Below are positions 23,764 through 32,361 of a DNA stretch of 64,000 nt, piece after piece. The DNA is from Saccharibacillus qingshengii (GTDB taxonomy: Bacteria; Bacillota; Bacilli; Paenibacillales; Paenibacillaceae): contig NZ_JAAZWC010000016.1 of the NCBI RefSeq assembly GCF_013185195.1, forward strand, positions 1 to 64,000, in the 5' to 3' direction. The position numbers and the translations under genes are program-made. Numbering within the stretch: position 1 is the stretch's first letter; every line of letters starts with the position of its first letter. The notes under the pieces were generated by a model that was given only the letters and a program-made list of their open reading frames with translations, ran no database searches and was not told the DNA's origin.

Positions 23764-24017
23764 TTTTTCTCCTCCTTCGCTGTCTGCCGCTATCCTATTT
23801 CTCGCTGCCGCTTGGACGAACCTTTTTCGGCAGTCTTTTTCCCTGTTGAATCGAGCTTAATCGCTGGGATCCTCCTTGTCCAGATCGGCCTATGGATTCG
23901 TCCGAATCGGCCTCTTCTTCTTGCGGCGAACCGATTTACAATGAAGAAGAAAAGCCACGGGAGTCGGAACACGAACCCCAGGTTCCACTATACGATCGAT
24001 CGGGAGGAATACGGCTT
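23764..24017. promoter_or_regulatory. Divergent regulatory region AraC / rhamnosidase
   Basis: The direct repeat TCGGCCT at 23885-23891 and 23907-23913 is 22 bp apart, about two helical turns, as often seen for AraC-type sites. Between them lies the short palindrome ATTCGTCCGAAT. A TACAAT -10-like box follows at 23937-23942. This is a suggestion only. Confidence 0.35.
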
Positions 24018-26705
24018 ATGCGTTCAACCAAGGTGACCGAACTGCGCTGCGAGTATCTGCAAGATCCGCTGGGAATGACTGTCCGCCGTCCGCGTCTGGG
24101 CTGGAAACTGCTGACGGATCGAAGAAACGTGCTTCAAACGGCTTACCGGATTCAGGTATCGGCCGACGATCCGTCTTTTGCCGAAGACCGGTTGGTCTGG
24201 GACAGTGGTAAGGTGGAGTCGGACGAGAGTACTCATGTACCGTATGCGGGCGAGGAACTGGAATCGGTGACGCACTATCTGTACCGGGTGCGGATCTGGG
24301 ACGAGCGGGGCGAAGAATCGCCCTGGAGCGAGACCGCCTGTTGGGAGACGGGTCTGCTGGACTCCGGCGAATGGCGGGCGCAGTGGATTACGCCGACGGA
24401 GAAGGTGATCGATCCTGCGGCGCCGGAAGCTTTTTATCTGCGCGGAGAATTTGAGACGAACGGGCAAAAGGTGAGCCGGGCCACGCTGTTTGCGACCGCG
24501 CTTGGTCTGTATGAACTGGAACTGGACGGCAGCCGAGTCGGCGACAGCCTGTTCACGCCCGGTTGGACCCGCTACGATCGCCGTCTCCAGGTGCAGGCGT
24601 ACGACGTGACGCAGCAGCTGAGCGGCGCGGGCGGCGAACCGCATGTGCTCGGCGCGGCGCTTGCGGACGGCTGGTACAAAGGCCGGCTCGGCTGGGAAGG
24701 CCGCCGCGACATCTATGGAGACCGGCGCGCGCTGCTGCTGGAGCTGCATATCCGGTACGAAGACGGGACGCGGCAGGTGATTGCGTCGGACGAATCGTGG
24801 CGCGCCAGCGCGAACGGACCGATACGCATGTCCGGCCTGTACGAAGGCGAGACGTACGACGCTTCGCTCGAAATGCCCGGCTGGAGCGGCCACGGCTTCG
24901 ACGCTGCGGACTGGCATCCCGTCTCGGCGCTGGAACACCCGATGGACACGCTGGTCGGCGAGCAGAGCGAGCAGGTCCAAGTCACGGAGAAGATCGCGCC
25001 GGTATCGCTGATCGTCACGCCTGCGGGAGAAACGGTGCTGGATCTGGGACAAAATATGGTCGGCCGCATGGCGTTTACGGTGCAGGCGCCTGCTGGCACT
25101 ACGCTTACGCTGCATCACGCCGAAGTGCTGGACCGGGAAGGGAACTTTTATACCGGCAATCTGCGTACCGCCGCGCAGGAAGTGACGTATGTCTGCCGGG
25201 GCGGCGGCGCGGAGACCTATCGGCCTTCTTTTACCTTCCAGGGTTTCCGGTATGTCCGTCTGACCGGCTTCCCGGAAGCGATTAACCTGCATGACTTCGT
25301 CGGGGAAGTCATCCATACGAATATGCGCCCTACCGGATCGTTCGAATGCTCGAATCCGCTGATTAATCGGCTGCAGCGCAATATCGTCTGGGGCCAGCGC
25401 GGCAACTTCCTCGATATTCCGACCGATTGTCCGCAGCGCGACGAGCGGCTTGGCTGGACGGGGGACGCGCAGGTGTTTATCCGTACATCGGCGTTCAATT
25501 ACGGCGTTGCGCCCTTTTTCACCAAATGGCTCAAAGATCTGGCGGCCGAGCAGCTGCCGAGCGGAGGCGTGCCGTTCGTCGTACCGAATATTCTAGGCGA
25601 AGGCTCGCATTCCTCGGCGGCCTGGGGCGACGCGGCGGTTATTTGTCCGTGGACGATCTATCTCTGCTACGGCGACCGGCGTATACTGGACGAACAGTAC
25701 GACAGCATGACCGCTTGGGTCGAATACATTCGCGCCCAGGGAGACGACGAGCTGCTGTGGAATACGGGCTTTCATTTCGGCGACTGGCTCGCGCTGGATG
25801 CCAAGGAGAACAGTTATATCGGCGCGACGCCGCGGGATCTGATCTGCACCGCCTTTTTCGCGTATTCGACTTCGCTGGTTGCGAAAACGGCAGCCATTCT
25901 CGGCAAAGAAGAAGATGCGCGCAAATACGGTGAGCTGCATGGGCGGATCGTCCAGGCTTTTGCCGACGAATTCCTGACCCCGCGCGGCCGGCTGGCCGGA
26001 CACACCCAGACGGCGCATGTGCTGGCGCTTACGTTCGATCTGGTCGAAGGTGAGACCAAGCGGCGGCTGGCGGATACGCTGGCCAAATACGTACGCGAGC
26101 AGCAGATGCACCTGACGACCGGCTTCGTCGGAACGCCTTATCTGTGCCAGGTTCTGTCCGAGAACGGTCATCACGACGTCGCCGTGCAGCTCGTTCTTCA
26201 GGAAGAATATCCGTCGTGGCTGTATTCGGTCAATCAGGGGGCGACGACGATCTGGGAGCATTGGGACGGCATCAAGCCGGACGGTTCGTTCTGGAGCGAC
26301 GATATGAATTCGTACAACCATTACGCGTACGGCGCGATCGGCGACTGGCTGTATCGCACCGTGGCGGGACTAGATACGGACGAGGCGGCTCCCGGCTGCA
26401 AACGGATCAAGCTGCACCCGAACCCGGAGTCCGGTTTGAGGCATGCCCGCGCACAGTATGACTCGCTGTACGGGACCATCGTCAGCGGCTGGGCCAAGCG
26501 TGAAGACGGCAGCGTCATGTACGAATTCGAACTTCCGCCGAATACGACGGCCGAAGTCCGGCTGCCGTATTCTTCCGGTCAGGTAGTGCGGATCGACGAA
26601 CGCGAGGCGAGCGAAGCTGCAGGGCCGGAAGCGGTCCGCATGGAAGGTGGCAGCGTTATACTGGAACTTGGATCGGGCCGTTATGCGGTCCGGGTCGGTG
26701 TCTGA
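24018..26705 (+). CDS. GH78 alpha-L-rhamnosidase
   Basis: An 895-residue protein with the multi-domain GH78 layout: N-terminal beta-sandwich domains (about 1-380), the (alpha/alpha)6 barrel and a C-terminal beta domain. The conserved acidic motif DCPQRDERLGWTGD spans residues 470-483, where the catalytic acids of Bacillus rhamnosidase B lie. The pattern TTIWEHWDGIKPDG is the second active-site loop. No signal peptide, so it is probably cytoplasmic and cleaves rhamnose from imported plant or bacterial glycosides. The ATG lies 9 nt after GGGAGGA; an open frame runs 42 codons upstream without a site. It is divergent from an AraC regulator and ends at a terminator. Confidence 0.93.
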   Translation: MRSTKVTELRCEYLQDPLGMTVRRPRLGWKLLTDRRNVLQTAYRIQVSADDPSFAEDRLVWDSGKVESDESTHVPYAGEELESVTHYLYRVRIWDERGEESPWSETACWETGLLDSGEWRAQWITPTEKVIDPAAPEAFYLRGEFETNGQKVSRATLFATALGLYELELDGSRVGDSLFTPGWTRYDRRLQVQAYDVTQQLSGAGGEPHVLGAALADGWYKGRLGWEGRRDIYGDRRALLLELHIRYEDGTRQVIASDESWRASANGPIRMSGLYEGETYDASLEMPGWSGHGFDAADWHPVSALEHPMDTLVGEQSEQVQVTEKIAPVSLIVTPAGETVLDLGQNMVGRMAFTVQAPAGTTLTLHHAEVLDREGNFYTGNLRTAAQEVTYVCRGGGAETYRPSFTFQGFRYVRLTGFPEAINLHDFVGEVIHTNMRPTGSFECSNPLINRLQRNIVWGQRGNFLDIPTDCPQRDERLGWTGDAQVFIRTSAFNYGVAPFFTKWLKDLAAEQLPSGGVPFVVPNILGEGSHSSAAWGDAAVICPWTIYLCYGDRRILDEQYDSMTAWVEYIRAQGDDELLWNTGFHFGDWLALDAKENSYIGATPRDLICTAFFAYSTSLVAKTAAILGKEEDARKYGELHGRIVQAFADEFLTPRGRLAGHTQTAHVLALTFDLVEGETKRRLADTLAKYVREQQMHLTTGFVGTPYLCQVLSENGHHDVAVQLVLQEEYPSWLYSVNQGATTIWEHWDGIKPDGSFWSDDMNSYNHYAYGAIGDWLYRTVAGLDTDEAAPGCKRIKLHPNPESGLRHARAQYDSLYGTIVSGWAKREDGSVMYEFELPPNTTAEVRLPYSSGQVVRIDEREASEAAGPEAVRMEGGSVILELGSGRYAVRVGV

Positions 26706-26723
26706 ATAGAAAAACAGGGTCCG

Positions 26724-26762
26724 GAAAACGGCTCGCCGCAGACTGCGGGGGGCCGTTTTCTT
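26724..26762 (+). terminator. Rho-independent terminator of the rhamnosidase gene
   Basis: AAAACGGC pairs with GCCGTTTT, with a further CCGCA/TGCGG pairing inside, and a T-rich tail follows. Confidence 0.7.
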
Positions 26763-26830
26763 TGGGTATAAAAAAGGATGGAGGCTTGCGGAAGCGAATG
26801 AATAAAGAGGATCGAAAGGGGAGAACAAAC

Positions 26831-27271
26831 ATGAATCAATCCATCGTACATATCGCGCTTGTCGTGAACGACTACGACGAAGCGATCGAATTTTATACGC
26901 AAAAACTGCATTTTACGCTGGTGGAGGATCTGTATCAGCCGGAGCAGGACAAACGCTGGGTCGTCGTGGCCCCGCCGGGATCGACAGGCACCACGGTGCT
27001 GCTGGCACGCGCTTCGAAGCCTGAACAGGAGCCTTTTGTCGGCAATCAAGCCGGGGGGCGGGTGTTCCTGTTTCTGAATACGGACGATTTCTGGCGAGAT
27101 TACGAGGACATGAAGCGAAGCGGCATCGAATTCGTACGCGAGCCCAAGGAAGATTCATATGGCACGGTTGCCGTATTCAAAGACCTGTACGGCAATCTGT
27201 GGGATCTGCTGCAGTTGAAAGAAGATCATCCGGTGATGCGGCGCATGAAGGAATCTCAAGATCGGACTTAA
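26831..27271 (+). CDS. VOC family protein (glyoxalase-like)
   Basis: A 146-residue VOC protein: VHIALVVNDYDEAIEFYTQKLHFTLVED carries the first metal-side His and EFYT motif, and the second module ends with VAVFKDLYGNLWDLLQ. Candidate metal ligands are His (VHIAL), Glu near FVRE and Asp/Glu in DLYGN. Members include glyoxalase I, fosfomycin-resistance and dioxygenase proteins; no specific subtype stands out. ATG at 26831 after AAGGGGAG; other in-frame ATGs upstream lack a site. Confidence 0.82.
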   Translation: MNQSIVHIALVVNDYDEAIEFYTQKLHFTLVEDLYQPEQDKRWVVVAPPGSTGTTVLLARASKPEQEPFVGNQAGGRVFLFLNTDDFWRDYEDMKRSGIEFVREPKEDSYGTVAVFKDLYGNLWDLLQLKEDHPVMRRMKESQDRT

Positions 27272-27287
27272 GCGAAGGAGCGGTAGG

Positions 27288-27953
27288 ATGCCTACTTACT
27301 TTATCATCAGCTTTAATTTCGGCTTTCCCGAATTTCGGGGAGAGATTGTGCGCGGATTTTACGAAAAGACCTTTGCGGTTTACCCTTTTCGAAGCGGCTA
27401 TGGCCAAGGCGGCGAGTGCGACCCGGCGGCCGAAATCGTGGAGTCGAATGTGCAGAATGCGAAAGATACCGTTAACCCGGAGTGCGATCCTCGCTTTCGG
27501 GAGAGTTCCAAGCAAATGCTGCTTCAGTCCGACGTCTTTAAACACCTTCGGTTGTATTGGAGCGATTATAACCAAGAATTGGAGGCCGTTCTGCTGACTC
27601 CGGAATACGAGATTTTCGTCGACGAAGACGCCCCGACGATCTTGGAGATGGAGTTCAGGGAAGATCGACTGCGCTCGCTGATCGATTTTTGTGTTCGAAT
27701 CTGGGCCGAGATGCCCGTCGTCTTGATCCAGAGCAGTCTGGAAAACGGAGGCCCGTCTTCGCTTAAGCAAATTGCCAGTGGCGGTACACCGCAGATGTAT
27801 CCGTTTGTTCTCGCAGGTTCGGAATTGGCAGAGAAAGTCCAATCGGCTCGCCCGTCGGTCGAATCGTCGCAGGCTGCCAAACGCGGGGTGCTGATGATCG
27901 ATCGCAGTATGTTTCCGGAATACCGAAATCCACAATCGGACCATACGATATGA
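27288..27953 (+). CDS. Uncharacterised 221-residue protein
   Basis: No family recognised. The protein is soluble, with aromatic-rich N-terminus (YFIISFNFGFPEFRGEIVRGFYE), a central acidic region (EIFVDEDAPTILEMEF) and a positively charged C-terminus. Its stop overlaps the start of the next, broken frame by 4 nt (ATGA), so the two genes are translated together. AGGAGCGG precedes the ATG. Unknown function; together with its neighbour it could be a small toxin/immunity-like or structural pair, but no motif supports that. Confidence 0.6.
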   Translation: MPTYFIISFNFGFPEFRGEIVRGFYEKTFAVYPFRSGYGQGGECDPAAEIVESNVQNAKDTVNPECDPRFRESSKQMLLQSDVFKHLRLYWSDYNQELEAVLLTPEYEIFVDEDAPTILEMEFREDRLRSLIDFCVRIWAEMPVVLIQSSLENGGPSSLKQIASGGTPQMYPFVLAGSELAEKVQSARPSVESSQAAKRGVLMIDRSMFPEYRNPQSDHTI

Positions 27954-28435
27954 GCGAAAAAGAAACCCCACCGAACCTGACTACCGTCCGATATGATGAG
28001 CGGCAGACCGAAATCGTCGAAAGCGGCGCGGAAGCAATCGAAGCCTGTCTGCGGGATTCCGACGATGCCGGGCGCCGGAGTCTACTCTTCTGCCTGGATA
28101 AATAACTGGACCCGTATTTCGGATATGAGCTGCCATATGCCGAAGAAATTTTCGGAATTTTACAACGGGAAGTGCTGCGGAAGCGTTCAATCCATGTCAA
28201 GGAAGACGCGTACGAGTTGATGAGGCTGTATTCGGGTAGACGTTTGGAACAGCTCGCAGAGCGGATCGGCGAGGTTGAACCGCAGATGCTGCGCGAAGCG
28301 CTGGATACGCTTGGCTGTACGTTCAATCCCGAATATGCGCCGATTGTCGAACGTTTTCTCGAACATGAAGATCCCGTGATTCGAAGCACCGCTCGCGAGG
28401 CGTCGGAGAACTGCCGGGCAGGCAAAGGGTTATAA
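27950..28435 (+). pseudogene. Unknown small helical gene interrupted by an in-frame TAA
   Basis: The frame opens with ATG at 27950, overlapping the previous stop, and runs for 51 codons (ending LLFCLDK) to a TAA at 28103-28105. The same frame continues without interruption to 28435 as LDPYFGYELPYAEEIFGILQ and beyond, so a single base change would restore a 161-residue protein. A GTG at 28172 could start a C-terminal fragment but has no good ribosome site. The C-terminal half looks helical and repeat-like (EHEDPVIRSTAREASENC is HEAT-like). Either a recent nonsense mutation or a sequence error. Confidence 0.65.
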
Positions 28436-28462
28436 CGAAGGGTTTCAGAGGAGGTGAGATTC

Positions 28463-28774
28463 ATGAGTTTGATTTATCTGATTGGCCTGACGTTACTTGG
28501 ACTGCTGCTTATGTTATTCCTCCCGCAGTATATCGGTATCTATCTGGTTCTGGCTGTTATTTTCGCTTTCAGTATTCTGAATGCGCGCCGTACCCGCGAA
28601 CTTCATGCCGGGATGGAAGAGATTCGCCGGCACTTAGGATTGATGGGCAAGGCCGAAGCGGAAAACTACGATCTCGAGCGGGAAATCGACGGGGCGAACC
28701 GTCTCAGCGATGAGGAGCGCGAAGCGATGGATCGCCGCACGGAAGCACAGTTGAAACGGGAGACGGATTCCTGA
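28463..28774 (+). CDS. Small membrane protein
   Basis: A 103-residue protein with one or two hydrophobic segments in the first 40 residues (LIYLIGLTLLGLLLMLFLPQYIGIYLVLAVIF), followed by a cytoplasmic, charged helical tail (GMEEIRRHLGLMGKAEAENYDLERE). GAGGAGGTGA lies 7 nt before the ATG. It may be a small bitopic/hairpin protein interacting with the neighbouring 120-residue membrane protein. No family recognised. Confidence 0.65.
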   Translation: MSLIYLIGLTLLGLLLMLFLPQYIGIYLVLAVIFAFSILNARRTRELHAGMEEIRRHLGLMGKAEAENYDLEREIDGANRLSDEEREAMDRRTEAQLKRETDS

Positions 28775-28840
28775 CAGACTTTGCTCTCCGCCCGAGCGTC
28801 CGGCCCTCGAAACTTATCTGAAGCCAAAGGGAGGCCAATC

Positions 28841-29203
28841 ATGAGATTGTATACGAACCGTCGGCTCCAGCTTGGGCTGGCGATCTTGTATCCGCTGCTG
28901 CTGGGGCTGTTTCTGACTGCTTTTTCGTCCGCTTTTTGGGTGACGACCTTAATTACGATGCTTGTCTACTGCGCTCTCTGGAAAAACATCGGATACGTCC
29001 TGTTCTCCAATGCGCTGCTGCTTGTCATGTCTGCGCTGCTCTGGGTGACCGAACGGGATTATATGCACATGGGCAGTGTGGAAGAAACGCGGGAATGGCT
29101 GCCTTTTGCCTATATCCTGTACGGTGTGATGTGTCTGATTCCGCCGCTGATTCTGGTCCCGCTGCGGAATTTTCTGCTTAGAATGGAGGATCGCCGCCGA
29201 TGA
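28841..29203 (+). CDS. Small polytopic membrane protein
   Basis: A 120-residue protein with about four TM segments (for example LGLAILYPLLLGLFLTAF, WVTTLITMLVYCALW, YVLFSNALLLVMSALLWV and ILYGVMCLIPPLILVPL). No named family. AAGGGAGG lies 6-8 nt before the ATG. It overlaps the next gene by 4 nt (ATGA), so it is translationally coupled to a GNAT-domain protein. Function unknown. Confidence 0.7.
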   Translation: MRLYTNRRLQLGLAILYPLLLGLFLTAFSSAFWVTTLITMLVYCALWKNIGYVLFSNALLLVMSALLWVTERDYMHMGSVEETREWLPFAYILYGVMCLIPPLILVPLRNFLLRMEDRRR

Positions 29204-30162
29204 GCTACACTTTTCAAGGATTTATAGGTTCGGAAGAATCGTTAAAAACAGCGGGAGTCCGACTCCGACAGGCAAAAGTCGTTGCGTTGTCCGGCGGCTT
29301 GGCCGTGCTTCCGCTCGACAAAGATCTACAGAAAGGGATCAACGCCGGCGCAGAACCGCTGCGGGAAGGCTGGGATTCCCTGACCGGCAGGATCGAAGCC
29401 TTCGGCCACAATCTGTCGAAAAAGACAAAGAGCCGAATCGTTTACGCGGAGGCCGATTATTTTGGCGGTTGGGGCGATCAGTCTTCTGTCGTGTGGGAGA
29501 ACGGGGAAGAGCTGCTGCACGCTGTCCGGGCGGACAAAGCGATCAATCAGGCGCTGCGGCTGCTGGGCGTACAATGCGCGGAAGAGGAAGTCGACGAATT
29601 CGACACGGTCGGTCTGGGGCGGCACCGCCGGATCGAAGGATGGCTCACAGACGAGAACCACGCGCTTGGCGTTCTGCGCACGATCGACGTACGGAATTAT
29701 CCGGGTCGGACCGACGAAGCGGCGGCGTATATAGGGGGTCAATGGGGCAGCGAATCCAACCAGTCTTTTTACCGGGATTGTATCGAGCGTTCCTGTGACA
29801 CCGACTCCGATCTGCCGCGATTTTTTCTGCTGACGAATGAAGAGGATGAATCGGTCGTCGGTTCGTACGCGCTGCTGCGCAGCGATTTGAACAGTCGGCA
29901 GGATCTGAGCCCTTGGCTGGCCTGCCTCTATATCGAACCCGATTGGCGCAGCCGCGGACTCGGCGCAGAGCTGCTCGAGCACGCGATCCACGAAGTGCGG
30001 ACCCAAGGATACCGAAGTTTGTATCTGTGTACCGATCTTGACGGCTACTACGAAAGGTACAATTGGATCCATATCGGCAGAGGATACGAGATCGACGGCG
30101 CGGAAACCCGGATTTACGAGTATCGAATAGAACCGCAGAGTGACGAACGGGAGCCTGATTGA
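29200..30162 (+). CDS. Two-domain protein with C-terminal GNAT acetyltransferase
   Basis: A 320-residue protein. The N-terminal half (about 1-155) is an unknown domain rich in hydrophobic and acidic stretches (VVALSGGLAVLPLDKDLQKG). The C-terminal half is a GNAT domain with LYIEPDWRSRGLGAELLEHAI (acetyl-CoA loop RSRGLG) and a final WIHIGRGYE segment. Such fusions suggest a regulated or targeted acetyltransferase. The start overlaps the upstream membrane protein, implying co-expression. The N-terminal domain could not be named. Confidence 0.72.
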   Translation: MSYTFQGFIGSEESLKTAGVRLRQAKVVALSGGLAVLPLDKDLQKGINAGAEPLREGWDSLTGRIEAFGHNLSKKTKSRIVYAEADYFGGWGDQSSVVWENGEELLHAVRADKAINQALRLLGVQCAEEEVDEFDTVGLGRHRRIEGWLTDENHALGVLRTIDVRNYPGRTDEAAAYIGGQWGSESNQSFYRDCIERSCDTDSDLPRFFLLTNEEDESVVGSYALLRSDLNSRQDLSPWLACLYIEPDWRSRGLGAELLEHAIHEVRTQGYRSLYLCTDLDGYYERYNWIHIGRGYEIDGAETRIYEYRIEPQSDEREPD

Positions 30163-30315
30163 TGTGATGTTTTGAAGCTGCCTATCTCTGCGTAATGAAA
30201 AAAGGAACTAAAAAGAAAAATGGATAAATATTGAACCCACTTGCTTGGCAGCTGCGTATATTCCCCTGTAAGTTTGGAAAGTGAAAAACTCAGAACAAAT
30301 ACAGGGGGATTTATG

Positions 30316-30969
30316 ATGAAAAAAGGATTGTGGATCGGGTTGGCGGTCTGTTCATTGGCAGTCATGACGGCATGTGGAAATGAAGCGAAAGAGACGGCCG
30401 CAGCTCCTACGGAGTCAGCGGTGACACAGCAGGCGGCGCAGGTCGAAAAGCCTGAAGCGGAAGCGGCAGTCGAAACCGCAGCCGAACAAACCGAGCCGAG
30501 CGATATGTCTGAAGAACCGCAAACATTCACCGATGCGGATAAACAGCTTGTAATAGATTATGTAGACCAGGTGGAACCTACGATAGACGTAGCTCAATCC
30601 ACAATGATTAATCTCTCCCAATCGATTTTGGCTTGGCAAAACTACGAGATTGAGGATGAGGATCTGCGCAAGTCTTTGGTTTCGTCAAACACTGCTTTTA
30701 CTCTGTTGGAATACGAGGCTTCTTGAATAGAAGTTCCAGATTTGGAGTATGCCCCCTTATACGAAGCACTCTCCGAGGTGCATGAAATGCTCTTGGATAT
30801 GGGTGTAAAAGGACGCCAAGGCGTCGACTTATTTATTGAGGCTCTCGATACGCAGGAGCAGGCGGCGCTCGACAAAGCTTATGATGAAGCTTTTGTGTCT
30901 TTTGAGAGTTACGAGGGACGCATGGAACCTATTTTGAAAGATGTGCAGCGCATGGTTGATGCAAGGTAG
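30316..30969 (+). pseudogene. Lipoprotein gene interrupted by an in-frame TGA
   Basis: The first part codes a lipoprotein: hydrophobic signal, cysteine at residue 20 (AVMTAC), then a low-complexity Ala/Glu spacer. The frame meets TGA at 30724-30726 (after LLEYEAS) and continues in the same frame as IEVPDLEYAPLYEALSEV up to 30969. A CGA-to-TGA transition would explain it and would give a protein of about 217 residues. The ATG at 30316 has better spacing from GGGGGA than that at 30313. A truncated 136-residue lipoprotein may still be made. No selenocysteine signal is evident. Confidence 0.7.
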
Positions 30970-31014
30970 CAGGCAGCCAATCAAAGTCTCTTTTGAACAG
31001 GAGGACGTGGGATC

Positions 31015-31596
31015 ATGAACCTAATCTTATTCCAAAAAGACGGGATTGCCCTGCGAACGCACACCTTGGAAGATGCGCCGCTGCTGCTGCGGTGGCTGAC
31101 TGATCCGGCGGTGCTGGAATGGTACGAAGGCCGGGACAATCTGTATGATGCAGAGCGGATTAAGGAAGACTTCTACGAAGAATCGGAGAATGAGACGAAG
31201 GGCCTCATTATGTACGAAGAACGCGCAATCGGGTATATACAGTTTTATTTGCTGGAAGACGAAGAACGCGAAGACTATGGATATGCAGAAAGTCCGGATC
31301 GAATATACGGGATGGATCAATTTATCGGCGAGACCGACTGCTGGAACCAAGGCATCGGGACGCGGGTGATTGCGGCCGTGGCGGACTATCTGTTTGAGGA
31401 AGGCGGAACCTACAAGCTGGTCATGGACCCTCAGGTTCGGAACGAGCGGGCCCTGCGGGTCTACGAGAAAAACGGATTTGTTCGAGTCAAACGGATGGAG
31501 CGCAGAGAAATGCACGAAGGCGAACTGCGGGACTGTTGGCTGATCGAGAAAAACCGTCCGCAGGCGCAGCAGTCCTCTCGAGAGCATCCATCCTAA
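31015..31596 (+). CDS. GNAT acetyltransferase, AAC(6')-like
   Basis: A 193-residue GNAT of the Acetyltransf_8-like branch that contains aminoglycoside 6'-N-acetyltransferases. Similar features are the N-terminal RTHTLEDAPLLLRWLTDPAVLEWYEG, the middle GYIQFYLLED, GMDQFIGETDCWNQGIGT (acetyl-CoA loop Q/GxGxGT) and MDPQVRNERALRVYEKNGF. Chromosomal proteins of this type often have little or no aminoglycoside activity, so resistance is not claimed. AGGAGGACG precedes the ATG. A terminator shared with the convergent shikimate kinase gene follows. Confidence 0.78.
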   Translation: MNLILFQKDGIALRTHTLEDAPLLLRWLTDPAVLEWYEGRDNLYDAERIKEDFYEESENETKGLIMYEERAIGYIQFYLLEDEEREDYGYAESPDRIYGMDQFIGETDCWNQGIGTRVIAAVADYLFEEGGTYKLVMDPQVRNERALRVYEKNGFVRVKRMERREMHEGELRDCWLIEKNRPQAQQSSREHPS

Positions 31597-31612
31597 ACGG
31601 GAACCGATTATA

Positions 31613-31653
31613 CCAAAAGACGGAAAGCACTCAAATGTGCTTTCCGCTTTTGG
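31613..31653. terminator. Bidirectional rho-independent terminator
   Basis: CGGAAAGCAC pairs with GTGCTTTCCG around TCAAAT, flanked by CCAAAAG and CTTTTGG. It separates the acetyltransferase gene from the convergent shikimate kinase gene. Confidence 0.85.
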
Positions 31654-31661
31654 GTTGAGCC

Positions 31662-32231
31662 TTATCCTTCACGCGTCCAGCCGGCCTTAATCTGCTGCGC
31701 CATGGCTTCCGCGATCTGCTCGGGCGTCTGCGCATCGACCGCTATCGTATGATGGTTGTCGGCGTAGACGAGCTTGCGGCTGGCGAACATCTCTTCCACT
31801 TCGGCCAGCGATTTGCTTTGCAGGATCGGACGGGTATCGATCAAGGCTTCAAAGCGGTCCAGCCAGGAATCCCAGCTCAAGTCGAGATGATACACGATCC
31901 CGCTCGACAAGCAGGCTTCCCGGATCGCTTCCTGCATGAAAGAACCTCCGCCGAGCGATACGACTTTCTCGCGCTCGCTGCGGCACAGTTTGGTCAGGTA
32001 CTCTTTTTCCATCTGCCGAAAAGCGGGTTCACCCATCGTCTTGAAGATTTCCGTGACCGGCATGCCGTGCAGCTCTTCGATTTCGTGGTCGGCGTCGAGA
32101 AATTCCCGTCCGAGCTTCTCCGCCAGCAGTTGACCGATCGTTGTTTTGCCTGCGCCCATGAAGCCGATCAGGATGATGTTTTTTTCGCGAACAGGGATCT
32201 TGGAAGAGAGGGGAAGGTTGGACTGCATCAT
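31662..32231 (-). CDS. aroK: Shikimate kinase
   Basis: A 189-residue shikimate kinase: Walker A GFMGAGKT, shikimate-binding DADHEIEE and AFRQMEKEYL with Arg, the GGG of SLGGGSFMQE, and the lid region with RPILQ. It phosphorylates shikimate at the 3-OH using ATP in chorismate synthesis. The gene stands alone, with no other aro genes in the window. AAGGAGAA precedes the start; a second ATG lies next to the first. Symbol aroK (aroL-type also possible). Confidence 0.9.
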   Translation of the reverse strand: MMQSNLPLSSKIPVREKNIILIGFMGAGKTTIGQLLAEKLGREFLDADHEIEELHGMPVTEIFKTMGEPAFRQMEKEYLTKLCRSEREKVVSLGGGSFMQEAIREACLSSGIVYHLDLSWDSWLDRFEALIDTRPILQSKSLAEVEEMFASRKLVYADNHHTIAVDAQTPEQIAEAMAQQIKAGWTREG

Positions 32232-32361
32232 GACTTTTCTCCTTTATGGCTTTAAACCGTTGAATGATGTGGATAGATGAATACCGTGTAAAATGAATAT
32301 GTCCATTATAAAAGCTGCGGTTGACGGGGGCAAGGTCAAACGTGAAAGGAGAGGCGCCCGT

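Noticed and set aside
30724-30726. TGA in the lipoprotein frame as selenocysteine
   Set aside because: No selenocysteine insertion hairpin was recognised downstream, the residue is not in a redox motif, and the other broken frame uses TAA. Nonsense mutation or error is simpler.
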